Shown here: piece by piece, positions 8,807 through 19,898 of the stretch
How positions within the stretch are numbered: the stretch's first letter is position 1
Layout of the letters: each line of letters starts with the position of its first letter
Source of the DNA: Beijerinckiaceae bacterium
GTDB taxonomy: Bacteria; Pseudomonadota; Alphaproteobacteria; Rhizobiales; Beijerinckiaceae
Direction of reading: 5' to 3'
Length of the DNA stretch: 64,000 bases
Assembly: GCA_027532775.1 (NCBI GenBank)
Contig: JAPZTO010000003.1
Location: forward strand, 124,001 to 188,000
Program-made: the position numbers and the translations under genes
Notes under the pieces: model-generated
Seen by the model: only the letters and a program-made list of their open reading frames with translations
Database searches by the model: none
What the model was told of the DNA's origin: nothing

Positions 8807-9832
8807 ATGAGCGAGGACAGCAAGAAGCCCGGCTTTTTCGGCCGGCTGTTCGGCCGGGAGGCGGCGCCCGCAGCCGGGGCTGAAGCCGCGCCAAAGCTCT
8901 CGTGGTGGAAAAGGCTGCGGGCCGGCCTCGGCCGCACGGCCTCGCAGCTCGGCTCGGGCATTACCGCGATCTTCACCACCCGCAAGCTCGATGCGGATAC
9001 GCTGCAGGATCTTGAAGACATCCTGATCCAGGCCGATCTCGGTGTCGAGGTCTCGGCCCGGATTGTCGCAGCGATTGGCAAGGACCGGTTTGACCGTACG
9101 GTCTCGCCGGAAGACATCAAGGCCGCGCTGGCAGCGGAGGTGGAATCTGTCCTCGAGCCGGTGGCGCGGCCGCTGGTGATCGATGCCGGCCGCAAGCCCT
9201 TCGTCATCCTCATGGTCGGGGTGAACGGTTCCGGCAAGACGACCACGATCGGCAAGCTGGCGGCGAAATTCCGGGCGGAAGGCCGCTCCGTCATGCTTGC
9301 CGCCGGCGATACGTTCCGCGCCGCTGCCATCGACCAGCTCCGCGTCTGGTCCGAGCGCGCCGGCGCGACCTTCATGGCCCGTGAGCAGGGCGGCGATGCG
9401 GCAGGGCTCGCTTTCGACGCGCTCACGCAGGCCCGGGCCGAGGGGCGGGACGTGCTTCTCATCGACACGGCGGGCCGCCTGCAGAACAAGCAGGGGCTGA
9501 TGGACGAGCTGGCCAAGATCGTCCGCGTGATCCGCAAGGTCGATCCCGAGGCGCCGCATGCCTGCCTGCTCGTACTGGATGCCACGGTTGGCCAGAACGC
9601 AATCTCGCAGGTCGAAGCCTTCCGGCAGATTGCCGGCGTGACGGGGCTTGTCATGACCAAGCTGGACGGCACGGCGCGGGGCGGGATCCTCGTCGCCCTC
9701 GCGGAGAAATTCGGCCTGCCGGTCCATTTCATCGGCGTCGGCGAGGGCGTCGAGGATCTCGAGCCTTTCGAGGCGCGCGATTTTGCGCGGGCGATTGCGG
9801 GGCTGGACGAGGACGAGGCCCGGCCGGGCTGA
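8807..9832 (+). CDS. ftsY: signal recognition particle receptor FtsY
   Basis: FtsY is the membrane-associated GTPase that receives SRP-ribosome complexes. The 341-residue product has a short acidic and alanine-rich A region (about residues 1-35), an N-domain helical bundle to about 120, and a G domain with the P-loop GVNGSGKTT at 138-146, DTFRAAAIDQL at about 168-178, DTAGR near 223 and TKLDGTARGG near 285. The A region is short compared with Escherichia coli but usual for alphaproteobacteria. A GGAAGGGG ribosome-binding-like stretch precedes the ATG. The stop abuts that of the convergent FAH-family gene with no spacer. Confidence 0.97.
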   Translation: MSEDSKKPGFFGRLFGREAAPAAGAEAAPKLSWWKRLRAGLGRTASQLGSGITAIFTTRKLDADTLQDLEDILIQADLGVEVSARIVAAIGKDRFDRTVSPEDIKAALAAEVESVLEPVARPLVIDAGRKPFVILMVGVNGSGKTTTIGKLAAKFRAEGRSVMLAAGDTFRAAAIDQLRVWSERAGATFMAREQGGDAAGLAFDALTQARAEGRDVLLIDTAGRLQNKQGLMDELAKIVRVIRKVDPEAPHACLLVLDATVGQNAISQVEAFRQIAGVTGLVMTKLDGTARGGILVALAEKFGLPVHFIGVGEGVEDLEPFEARDFARAIAGLDEDEARPG

Positions 9833-10528
9833 TCAGACCACCGCGACGCGGATCGGCTCAAGTCCGTCGACCGAAACCTCCATTGTATCGCCGCGCATCA
9901 CCGCATCCACACCCTCGGGCGTGCCGGTGAAGATCAGGTCGCCGGCATGGAGTTCGAAATAGCGCGAGATGATCGCGATCTGCTCGGGGATCGACCAGAT
10001 CATCGCGGCGAGAGTTGAATCCTGTCGGACAGCGCCGTTCACGGCGAGGCGGATATGACCCTTGATGTCGAGCGCGGCTCCACGGGTGATCGGGCCGACC
10101 GGGCCGGATTGATCCGCCGATTTTCCGATCTCCCACGGGCGGCCGAGCTTCTTGGCTTCGGCCTGCAGGTCACGGCGGGTCATGTCGAGGCCGACGGCAT
10201 AGCCGAAGACATGCAGAAGCGCTTCCGATTCCGGAATGTCGCGGCCGCCGCGGCCGATCGCGACGATCAGCTCGGCCTCGTGGTGATAATCCCGCGTGCC
10301 GGAGGGATAGGCGATTTCGGCCGTCTGGCCAGCCTCCACCGGCACGATGGCCTCGGCGGTTTTCATGAAGAAGAAGGGCGGCTCCCGATCCGGGTCGAAG
10401 CCCATTTCCCGGGCATGGGCCGCATAGTTCCTGCCGATACAGAAGGCACGGCGGACGGGAAAGCGCTCCTGCAGGCCAAGAACGGCAAGGCTGGGTCGCG
10501 GCGCGAGCGTGGGAACCGGAAGGGCCAT
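9833..10528 (-). CDS. fumarylacetoacetate hydrolase (FAH) family protein
   Basis: This is a predicted metal-dependent hydrolase or decarboxylase of the FAH superfamily, which acts on 2-oxo acids such as acylpyruvates. The 231 residues contain FCIGRNYAAHAREMG at about 29-43, the metal ligands in DYHHEAELIVAIG (about residues 75-87, including H-E-A-E-L), GYAVGLDMTRRDLQ, and GDLIFTGTPEGV near the C-terminus. These match the fumarylpyruvate/acylpyruvate hydrolase branch (YcgM-like), though the exact substrate is uncertain. ATG 10528 has GGAG seven bases upstream. It is convergent with ftsY with no intergenic base, so it probably shares or interferes with that gene's 3' end. Confidence 0.9.
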   Translation of the reverse strand: MALPVPTLAPRPSLAVLGLQERFPVRRAFCIGRNYAAHAREMGFDPDREPPFFFMKTAEAIVPVEAGQTAEIAYPSGTRDYHHEAELIVAIGRGGRDIPESEALLHVFGYAVGLDMTRRDLQAEAKKLGRPWEIGKSADQSGPVGPITRGAALDIKGHIRLAVNGAVRQDSTLAAMIWSIPEQIAIISRYFELHAGDLIFTGTPEGVDAVMRGDTMEVSVDGLEPIRVAVV

Positions 10529-10692
10529 GGGCTACTCCAGAGGGGCTGGTGCCGGGCCGGACGCTGGAGGCAGCCCCGACCGGCGGCACGCTGTTGTCCT
10601 GGGTGCGCGAAAGCACTATCGCGCTGCCCGAGGGTGTCGTAACTGGTGTCGTAACCCTTGCCAGCCGCATCGAAAAGCGAAATCCGAGCCGA

Positions 10693-11331
10693 ATGGACAA
10701 AACCTCATCCGCCGCCAATCCCTGGCTGAAGCTCCTGCTCGAAATGGGGCCGCTCGTCCTGTTCTTTGCCGCCAATTCACGGCCGGACTGGTTCCGCGGG
10801 CCCGTTGGCGCAATTTTCGGCCCCGCCGTGATCGAAGCGGAAAAGGCGCCGATCCTGATCGCGACGGCGGTTTTCATGGTGGCCATGGCGGCTTCGCTGG
10901 CTGCCGCATGGTGGCTGCATCGCCGCCTGCCGATCATGCCGCTGGTTTCCGGTGCGGTCGTGCTGGTCTTCGGCGGGCTGACCCTGCTTCTGCAGGATGA
11001 TCTCTTCATCAAGCTCAAGCCGACCATCGTGAACTGCCTGTTCGGCGCGGTGCTTCTCGGCGGCCTCGCCTTCGGCAAGCCGCTCCTGCCCTATGTGCTG
11101 GACAGCGTGTTCCAGCTCGATGACGAGGGCTGGCGCAAGCTGACCTTCCGCTGGGGGGTGTTCTTCTTCGTGCTGGCTGCAATCAACGAGATTGTCTGGC
11201 GCACGCAGACCACCGATTTCTGGGTGGCATTCAAGGTCTGGGGCGTGATGCCGCTGACCATTGCCTTCACCCTGGCGCAGACGCCGATGATGATGCGGCA
11301 TGGCTTCGACCCGGAAGGCAAGCGCGACTGA
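10693..11331 (+). CDS. yciB: inner membrane-spanning protein YciB / septation protein A
   Basis: YciB-family proteins (IspA/ispZ) are inner-membrane proteins linked to envelope synthesis and septation. The 212-residue product opens with PWLKLLLEMGPLVLFFAAN, the family hallmark, and has about five or six hydrophobic spans (near residues 15-33, 52-75, 80-98, 108-120, 150-170 and 180-198). The sequence LTFRWGVFFFVLAAINEIVWR near residues 143-163 is also characteristic. The open frame extends 144 bases upstream, but the family start is at ATG 10693. It is convergent with ccmG. ftsY-yciB-ccm proximity is common in Hyphomicrobiales. Confidence 0.93.
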   Translation: MDKTSSAANPWLKLLLEMGPLVLFFAANSRPDWFRGPVGAIFGPAVIEAEKAPILIATAVFMVAMAASLAAAWWLHRRLPIMPLVSGAVVLVFGGLTLLLQDDLFIKLKPTIVNCLFGAVLLGGLAFGKPLLPYVLDSVFQLDDEGWRKLTFRWGVFFFVLAAINEIVWRTQTTDFWVAFKVWGVMPLTIAFTLAQTPMMMRHGFDPEGKRD

Positions 11332-11341
11332 CGCGCCGCGC

Positions 11342-11911
11342 TCAGCCGCTCCGGCCGGCGAGGGCTTTCTCGATTTCCGGCAGCAGCCGGGTGCGGATCG
11401 AATCCTCGCTCAGCGGGCCGACATGTTTGAAGACGATCCGGCCATCGGCAACGACGAAGGTTTCCGGGACGCCGTAGACACCCCATTCGATCGACATCCG
11501 GCCGTCCTTGTCCGCACCGACCGCGCGATAGGGGTTGCCGAGCCGGCCGAGGAACCGCCGGGCATTCTCCGGATTGTCCTTCTGGTTGATGCCGTAGATC
11601 GGGAACCGCGTGTCCCGCGCGAGGGCCATCAGCAGCGGATGTTCCTGATGGCAGGGCGCGCACCAGGACGCGAAGACGTTGACCACAGCGACGCCCTTGC
11701 CCGAGAAGGCGGCTGGCGTGAGACCGGGGATATCCGAACCCTCGATGGCAGGCAGTTCCGTTACCGGAACCGGCTTGCCGATCAGGGCAGAGGGGAGCTT
11801 CGACGGGTCGCCCGCGAAAAGCTGCAGGGCGAAGACACCAGCGAGGCCAAGAAAGACGGCCAGCGGCAGGAAATAGACCCAACGTCGCGTGGCCGGAGCA
11901 GGTTTCGTCAT
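11342..11911 (-). CDS. ccmG: cytochrome c maturation thiol-disulfide oxidoreductase CcmG/DsbE
   Basis: CcmG is a periplasmic, membrane-anchored thioredoxin-like protein that keeps apocytochrome c haem-binding cysteines reduced. The 189-residue product has an N-terminal membrane anchor (about residues 11-32) and the active site WCAPC at 83-87 followed by HQEHP. The downstream GVYGVPETFVV with its cis-proline is the DsbE signature. ATG 11911 overlaps the ccmD stop as ATGA, so translation is coupled. It is the last gene of the minus-strand ccmABCDG operon. Confidence 0.95.
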   Translation of the reverse strand: MTKPAPATRRWVYFLPLAVFLGLAGVFALQLFAGDPSKLPSALIGKPVPVTELPAIEGSDIPGLTPAAFSGKGVAVVNVFASWCAPCHQEHPLLMALARDTRFPIYGINQKDNPENARRFLGRLGNPYRAVGADKDGRMSIEWGVYGVPETFVVADGRIVFKHVGPLSEDSIRTRLLPEIEKALAGRSG

Positions 11912-12075
11912 GAGGATCGCTTTCCGCCTTCGGGGAACAGGGCCTCGAGCCGGTAGAGCCGTGCCCGTGCCGCGCGCAGCGACAGCCACGAAGCGAGGAT
12001 CACGCCGCCGAGGATGATCGCCGTCGCCGCATAGGCGGCGAAAATGAAGCCGGCATGGGCGCCCGGATCGATCAT
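11908..12075 (-). CDS. ccmD: haem exporter protein CcmD
   Basis: CcmD is a very small membrane protein that releases holo-CcmE from the CcmABCD complex. This 55-residue product has the expected form: MIDPGAHAGFIFAAYAATAII, one membrane segment from about residue 10 to 30, then a basic tail RAARARLYRLE. It lies between ccmC and ccmG and overlaps both: the ccmC stop at 12072 overlaps its ATG at 12075, and its own stop overlaps the ccmG start. Length, motif and position all agree. Confidence 0.92.
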   Translation of the reverse strand: MIDPGAHAGFIFAAYAATAIILGGVILASWLSLRAARARLYRLEALFPEGGKRSS

Positions 12076-12830
12076 GCGCGTTCTCCCGGAATTCCGGCCG
12101 CAAGGCGCTGGAGCCGGTCGATCCGGCGCAGGGTGAGTTCGGTTTTCATGCGCACCAGCAGCAGCACAAGATAGAGCGCGAGATAGCCCAGAGCCATGAT
12201 CAGCAGCGGCTTCAGCATGGAGGGGTGAATGGTCGGGCCGTCCAGCCGGAAGACCGAGGCCGGCTGGTGGAGCGTGTACCACCAGTCGACGGAGAACTTG
12301 ATGATCGGCAGGTTGACCGCGCCGACCAGCGTCAGGATGGCCACGGCGCGGGCCGCGCGCAGCGGATCATCCACCGCGCGCCAGAGTGCCATGATGCCGA
12401 GATAGATCAGCAGCAGCACGAGAACGGAGGTCATGCGGGCATCCCATTGCCACCAGGTGCCCCAGGTCGGCTTGCCCCAGATCGAGCCGGTGATCAGGCA
12501 GACCAACGTGAATGCTGCTCCAAGGGGGGCAGCCGCTTTCTGCGCGACATCGGCCATGGGATGGCGGAAGACCAGCGTGCCGAGGGCAGAGACAACCATG
12601 CCGGCATAGACGAACAGCGCCAGCCAGGCCGCAGGCACGTGGATATACATGATCCGGACGGTGTTGCCTTGCTGGTAATCCGCCGGCGAGACGAAGAAGG
12701 TGCCGTAAAGGCCATAGGTGAAGAGCCCGAGCGTGGCGATCACCAACGGCCAGAGCAGCCGGTCCGCCCAGCGGTTGAAGACCGCCGGATTGGCCAGCTG
12801 GAGCCATGAGGTGGGGCGGGCATCGTTCAT
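12072..12830 (-). CDS. ccmC: haem transporter / exporter protein CcmC
   Basis: CcmC is an inner-membrane haem-handling protein that loads haem onto CcmE. The tryptophan-rich haem-handling motif is complete at about residues 118-132 (WGKPTWGTWWQWDAR). H64 in IMYIHVPAAW and the histidine in WWYTLHQP are the expected haem ligands. About six membrane segments span residues 28-45, 62-84, 101-115, 135-152, 167-182 and 210-232. I chose ATG 12830 (MNDARPTSW); an ATG 24 bases upstream would overlap the ccmB end and is less likely. Downstream, ccmD overlaps by four bases. Confidence 0.95.
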   Translation of the reverse strand: MNDARPTSWLQLANPAVFNRWADRLLWPLVIATLGLFTYGLYGTFFVSPADYQQGNTVRIMYIHVPAAWLALFVYAGMVVSALGTLVFRHPMADVAQKAAAPLGAAFTLVCLITGSIWGKPTWGTWWQWDARMTSVLVLLLIYLGIMALWRAVDDPLRAARAVAILTLVGAVNLPIIKFSVDWWYTLHQPASVFRLDGPTIHPSMLKPLLIMALGYLALYLVLLLVRMKTELTLRRIDRLQRLAAGIPGERA

Positions 12831-12840
12831 TGCAGGCTCT

Positions 12841-13506
12841 CTATTGCCGGGCATGGCGAAGGGCGGCGGCTGCGCTGACCGGTGCGATGACGAGCATCAG
12901 CAGCGTCATGCCGCCGAGCAGCATCAGCGGGGTCGTGTAGGGTCGGCCGAGTGCCGCTTCCTTCACGAGCGTTGCACCGAAAATAAGGGTCGGAACCGTC
13001 AGGGGCAAGACCAGCACGGAGAGCAGCAGCCCGCCGCGCTTCAGGCTGACAGTGAGGGCGGCACCGATCAGGCCGATCAGCGTCAGGGCCGGCGTGCCGA
13101 CGAGAAGGGACAGCGCCAGCGGCGCCATGGCCTGCGGTTCTATTGCCAGCATCAGGCCGAGCAAGGGTGCCGCGAGGCTGAGCGGCAGGCCGGTGACCAG
13201 CCAATGTGCCAAAGCCTTGGCGAGGACCAGCAATTCCAGCGGCGTCCCGCTCAGCAGGAACTGGTCGACCACGCCCTCCTCCTCGTCGGCCTGCAGCAGC
13301 CGGTCAAGCCCGAGCAGGGTGGCGAGCAGGGCCGAAAGCCACAGGAAAGCAGGCGCGATCCGGCTGATGAAGCGCTGGTCGGCGCCGATCGCGAAGGGGA
13401 GGAGCGACACGAGGATCAGAAAGAAGACGAGACCGAGTTCGGCGCCCGCGCCGACGCGCCGGGCCAGCCGGAGATCCCGCAGGAGGAGAGCAGTCCAGGC
13501 GCTCAT
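12841..13506 (-). CDS. ccmB: haem exporter ABC permease CcmB
   Basis: CcmB is the membrane subunit that pairs with CcmA in the complex releasing CcmE from CcmC and CcmD. The 221-residue product has the family's opening, LLLRDLRLARRVGAGAELGLVFFLILVSLLPFAIG, and a stretch with DRLLQADEEEGVVDQFLLSG at about 66-85, both characteristic. Six hydrophobic spans are visible. Its start overlaps the ccmA stop by four bases (ATGA). It lies between ccmA and ccmC on the minus strand. Confidence 0.94.
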   Translation of the reverse strand: MSAWTALLLRDLRLARRVGAGAELGLVFFLILVSLLPFAIGADQRFISRIAPAFLWLSALLATLLGLDRLLQADEEEGVVDQFLLSGTPLELLVLAKALAHWLVTGLPLSLAAPLLGLMLAIEPQAMAPLALSLLVGTPALTLIGLIGAALTVSLKRGGLLLSVLVLPLTVPTLIFGATLVKEAALGRPYTTPLMLLGGMTLLMLVIAPVSAAAALRHARQ

Positions 13507-14147
13507 GAGGCCGGGCCTCCCAGCGTGACATGGCGGATATCCGGCAGATCGAGCGGCTGGTGCGTCGCCGCAATTACAAGGCCACCGGCTTGCGCATGGC
13601 TGGCAATGAGGCGGCGGACAAGGGCCTGTCCGTCACGGTCGAGTGCGGTGAACGGCTCGTCCAGCAGCCAGACCGGGCGTGGCGCGGCGAGAAGCCGCGC
13701 CAGCGCGACGCGGCGGCGCTGCCCGGCGGAGAGGACCTCGACGGGCAGTTCCGCGAGCGGCCCGGCGCCGACTTCGATCAGAGCCGCTTCGGCCCGGCCC
13801 GGATCGCCGCCCAGCAGGCTCGCCAGCGTGGCGACATTGTCATGCGCTGTCAGACCGTCACGCAGGCCCTCGTGATGGCCGCTGTAGTGCAGGCATTCGC
13901 CGGGCGTCGCGTCTTCCGGAAGCGGCGACCAGCGAATCGAGCCGGCATCCGGCCGGAGGAAGCCGGCAATCAGACGCAGCAGGGTGGATTTTCCGGTGCC
14001 GTTTGGCCCCGTGAGTTGCAGCACCTGCCCCGGCGCAAGATCGATATCGAGATCGCGGAACAGGGTCCGGTAGCCCCGCGCCATGGCAAGGCCGCGGATG
14101 GCCAGGGCCGGTGCCGGGACCCTTCCGGGCGTCGAAAGCGGGGCCAT
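13503..14147 (-). CDS. ccmA: haem exporter ABC ATP-binding protein CcmA
   Basis: CcmA is the ATPase of the CcmABCD complex. The Walker A motif GPNGTGKS is at residues 47-54, the ABC signature LSAGQRRR lies near 130, and Walker B WLLDEPF follows it; the D-loop reads TALD. At 214 residues it is a normal short CcmA. I chose ATG 14147 over a TTG 15 bases upstream. It is the first gene of ccmABCDG and is divergent from acnA, so the 265-base gap must hold both promoters. The ccmE, ccmF and ccmH genes are not in this window. Confidence 0.95.
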   Translation of the reverse strand: MAPLSTPGRVPAPALAIRGLAMARGYRTLFRDLDIDLAPGQVLQLTGPNGTGKSTLLRLIAGFLRPDAGSIRWSPLPEDATPGECLHYSGHHEGLRDGLTAHDNVATLASLLGGDPGRAEAALIEVGAGPLAELPVEVLSAGQRRRVALARLLAAPRPVWLLDEPFTALDRDGQALVRRLIASHAQAGGLVIAATHQPLDLPDIRHVTLGGPAS

Positions 14148-14412
14148 GTTCCTGTCGCCCAAGGCGATTCCAAACGTTCCGGGGTTACGCGAAAGATCAA
14201 CATCGAGCCTGTAGCGGGATTTTTAGAAATGATCTATAGACGCGCTCATGGCTGCGTCGCGCGCTCGGGTTGAAGCGCGGGGTCCGGGCACACCCGGGCG
14301 GCGCACGCGAGATTCGCGCTCGGAATCAGGGTCCAACTCCTTGTTCCCGAGGTCGGTACGGCTCCCCCGGCCACCCCGAAACGTGAACCCTGGCTCAAGG
14401 ATTTCCAGCCCG

Positions 14413-17109
<2,697 letters not shown>

Positions 17110-17135
17110 TCGGCCTTCTGCCGGTTCCGACCCTG

Positions 17136-17163
17136 CCGGACGCGCCCCTTACGGTGCGTCCGG
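17136..17163 (+). terminator. stem-loop downstream of acnA
   Basis: A perfect 8-base inverted repeat (CCGGACGC / GCGTCCGG) with a 12-base loop starts 27 bases after the acnA stop. It is followed by a pyrimidine-rich CTCTCCTT instead of a true T-run, so it is a weak or Rho-assisted terminator, or a 3'-end stabilizer. Confidence 0.5.
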
Positions 17164-17289
17164 CTCTCCTTCCGGAGGCCATTTGTGCCGGAAGGCGAGA
17201 TTTCCGACCTCTACACCGGGTTGTGATTGGTCGTTGAAGCCAAATGGGTGTTTGTGCTTCTTCAATAACCTCGTGATCTTGTGGGTCTC

Positions 17290-18036
17290 ATGTCGCTCTG
17301 CCGCCGCCGATTTTCTGCCCTTGCCCTTGGCGCCCTTCTGGCGCCGGCGGCAGGCCGTGCCCAGAACGGCGCCGCGTCGCTCTCGGTCGTCGAACTCTTC
17401 ACCAGCCAGGGTTGCTCGTCCTGCCCGCCGGCGGATGCGTTGATGGTCGAACTGGCAGGGCATGCCACGACCCTGCCCATCACCTACCCCGTCGAGATCT
17501 GGGATTATCTCGGCTGGAAGGACACGCTGGCGCGGCCCGCTTTCACGAAGCGCCACCGCGCCTATGCGGCGATGGTGGCCGGCAAGCGGGTCTATACCCC
17601 GCAGGCGATCGTCAATGGCCGCGGCCATTGTGTCGGGTCGGACGGGCTGGCCATCTCGCGTCTCAAGCTTTCGCCTGCGGCCAATGCCGCCAAGGTCACG
17701 CTGGTGCGGGACGGGCAGGACTGGGCCTATCGCATTGCCCTCGCGCAGCCGGCGAACGATATCCGGCTCGTTCTCGTGCCCGTCGTGTCACGCCAACAGG
17801 TGCAGATCGGCAAGGGCGAGAATTCCGGTCGGGCGATCACCTATGCCAATGTGGCGCGGGCGCTGATCGATCTCGGCCCGGTGACCGGCGCCGAGGCGCG
17901 CGGCGTCCTTCGCGAGAGCCAGGTCGCCGTTGACGGGGCCGACGGCTTCGCCCTGCTCGTGCAGAGCGGCACGCTGGAGGCGCCGGGGATCGTGCTCGGC
18001 GCCGGTTATGCCGGCGTGGACGGCGTGAAGGCCTGA
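17290..18036 (+). CDS. DUF1223 exported thioredoxin-like protein
   Basis: The 248-residue product belongs to DUF1223, whose members have a thioredoxin-like fold and no established function. It has a signal peptide (about residues 1-24, ending GRAQ) and then VVELFTSQGCSSCPPADALM at about 33-52, with a CSSCP motif in the place of the thioredoxin active site. It continues with VEIWDYLGWKDTLARPAFTKRHRAY and YTPQAIVNGRGHCVGSD, all typical. The CxxC suggests a redox or metal-related role in the periplasm, which is inference. I chose ATG 17290 over a GTG nine bases upstream. It is convergent with ggt. Confidence 0.88.
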   Translation: MSLCRRRFSALALGALLAPAAGRAQNGAASLSVVELFTSQGCSSCPPADALMVELAGHATTLPITYPVEIWDYLGWKDTLARPAFTKRHRAYAAMVAGKRVYTPQAIVNGRGHCVGSDGLAISRLKLSPAANAAKVTLVRDGQDWAYRIALAQPANDIRLVLVPVVSRQQVQIGKGENSGRAITYANVARALIDLGPVTGAEARGVLRESQVAVDGADGFALLVQSGTLEAPGIVLGAGYAGVDGVKA

Positions 18037-18052
18037 TTTACCGCGTCAGGTC

Positions 18053-19810
18053 TCAATAGCCGATCGCCGCCGTGCCGCGCTGGCGCGGATCCGAGGTGCC
18101 GGTAATCCCCTCTCCCGAGACCAGGATCGAATTGGCCGAGCCGCTCGTCGTGCCGGGCCGAACCGTATGGCCACGCTCGGCCAGCAGGCGGAGCGTATCC
18201 GGCGAGAGCCCGTGCTCGACCGCGAGGGCATCCGGCCGCCATTGATGGTGGATGCGCGGGAAGGCCACGGCCTCGGCGATGTTCATGCCGTGATCGATGA
18301 CATTGACGATCACCTGCAGCACCGTGGTGATGATCCGGCTGCCGCCGGGCGACCCGGTGATCAGGAAGAGCTTGCCGTCACGGAACACGAAGGTCGGCGT
18401 CATCGAGGAAAGCGGCCGCGCGCCCGGCGCAACCGAATTGGCGTCACTTCCGACAAGGCCATAGGCATTCTGGGCGCCGGCCCGGGCCGAGAAATCATCC
18501 ATCTCGTTGTTGAGCAGCACGCCGGTTCCCTCGGCCACCATGGCCATGCCATAGGAGAAATTCAGCGTGTAGGTGTTCGACACCGCGTTGCCCTCGGCAT
18601 CGAGCACCGAGAAATGCGTGGTCTGGTCCGGTTCGTGCGGCAGCGGATTGCCGGCGGCGACTTCCTCGGCCTTGCGGGCCCGTTCGGGCAGGATCGCGGC
18701 GCGCTGGCCTTCCGCATAGGCCTTGGCCGTCAGGCCGCGCACAGGAACCTTGACGCGGTCCGGATCGCCGAGGAAATGGGCGCGGTCGGCATAAGCCGGC
18801 TTCATGGCCTCGGCGAGGAGATGCAGCGAGGCGGCGCTGCCTGGACCCGTCGCCTTGATGTCGAAGCCCTCGAGAATGTTGAGGATCTGGATCAGGTGTA
18901 CGCCGCCGGAAGAGGGCGGCGGCATCGACACGATCTCATGGCCGCGATAGGTGCCCCTGACCGGCTGGCGGAGCACCGGGCGGTAGGCAGCGAGATCCGC
19001 CTCGGTCAGGATTCCGCCCGCCCCTTGCGCCGAGCGGGCAATGGAGGCGGCGATCCGGCCGGAATAGAAGGCATCCGGCCCCTGCTGGCGGATGGCCTCC
19101 AGCGTGGTTGCGAGATCGGTCTGGATGAGCCGGTCGCCGCGCTGCAGCGGCTTGCCATCCTTCAGGAAGATCGCGGCGGAGGAGGGGAAACGGCCCAGCC
19201 GCGGCGCGGCGGCGGGCAGCGAATCGGCGAGGTCCTCCTCGACAGGGATGCCTTCACGCGCCAGCCGGACCGCCGGCGCAATGAGATCCGCCAGCGTGAA
19301 GCGCCCGGAGCCGTATTTCTCATGGGCGAGGGCCAGCCCGCGCACGGTGCCCGGAACGCCGATGGAGAGGCCGGAATCCCGTGATTTTCTGGGGTCCGGC
19401 TCGCCTTTCGAATCGAGGAACATATCGCGGGTCGAGCCGGCCGGAGCGGTTTCGCGGTAATCAATGGCGATGGTCTCGCCCGTTCTCGCCAGATGGACCA
19501 GCATGAAGCCGCCCCCGCCGAGATTGCCGGCCCGCGGCAGCGTCACCGCGAGGGCGAAGCCGGTGGCGACGGCAGCGTCGATGGCGTTGCCGCCTGCCTT
19601 GAGAATATCGAGACCGACCTGGCTGGCCTGCCGTTCCTGGCTCGACACCATGCCCTTGCTGGCCAGCACCGGCAGCAACCGGCTCTGCGCGGACAGAATC
19701 GGCTGGCCCGGCGCGGGAACGCTGGTCTGGGCGGGCGCGAGGGCAGGGATGAAGGAAACGGCCGAGAGCGAACCGGCGAGGAGAAGGCCGAAACGAAACG
19801 CGCGCTGCAT
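18053..19810 (-). CDS. ggt: gamma-glutamyltransferase
   Basis: GGT is a periplasmic N-terminal-nucleophile hydrolase that cleaves glutathione and transfers gamma-glutamyl groups. The 585-residue product has a signal peptide (about residues 1-28). The autocleavage site precedes T397 in DQTTHFSVLDAEGN, and this threonine becomes the catalytic residue of the small subunit. The large subunit shows GGNAIDAAVATGFAL and NLGGGGFMLVHL, and the small subunit GSPGGSRIITTVLQVI. I chose ATG 19810 with GAGG seven bases upstream, over a GTG at 19822. Its stop lies 16 bases from the convergent DUF1223 stop. Confidence 0.96.
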   Translation of the reverse strand: MQRAFRFGLLLAGSLSAVSFIPALAPAQTSVPAPGQPILSAQSRLLPVLASKGMVSSQERQASQVGLDILKAGGNAIDAAVATGFALAVTLPRAGNLGGGGFMLVHLARTGETIAIDYRETAPAGSTRDMFLDSKGEPDPRKSRDSGLSIGVPGTVRGLALAHEKYGSGRFTLADLIAPAVRLAREGIPVEEDLADSLPAAAPRLGRFPSSAAIFLKDGKPLQRGDRLIQTDLATTLEAIRQQGPDAFYSGRIAASIARSAQGAGGILTEADLAAYRPVLRQPVRGTYRGHEIVSMPPPSSGGVHLIQILNILEGFDIKATGPGSAASLHLLAEAMKPAYADRAHFLGDPDRVKVPVRGLTAKAYAEGQRAAILPERARKAEEVAAGNPLPHEPDQTTHFSVLDAEGNAVSNTYTLNFSYGMAMVAEGTGVLLNNEMDDFSARAGAQNAYGLVGSDANSVAPGARPLSSMTPTFVFRDGKLFLITGSPGGSRIITTVLQVIVNVIDHGMNIAEAVAFPRIHHQWRPDALAVEHGLSPDTLRLLAERGHTVRPGTTSGSANSILVSGEGITGTSDPRQRGTAAIGY

Positions 19811-19898
19811 GGATGACCTCACCGCAATGTTACGCCAAGACTAGCGCATCGGTCCGGAAGGTCGAGCCCTTCTCGGATCGCGGTTTGACCCGGCCCGG

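Noticed and set aside
7472-9861. Long minus-strand open frames opposite mtaB and ftsY
   Set aside because: Both plus-strand genes have complete catalytic motifs; the opposite frames are compositional artefacts of high GC.
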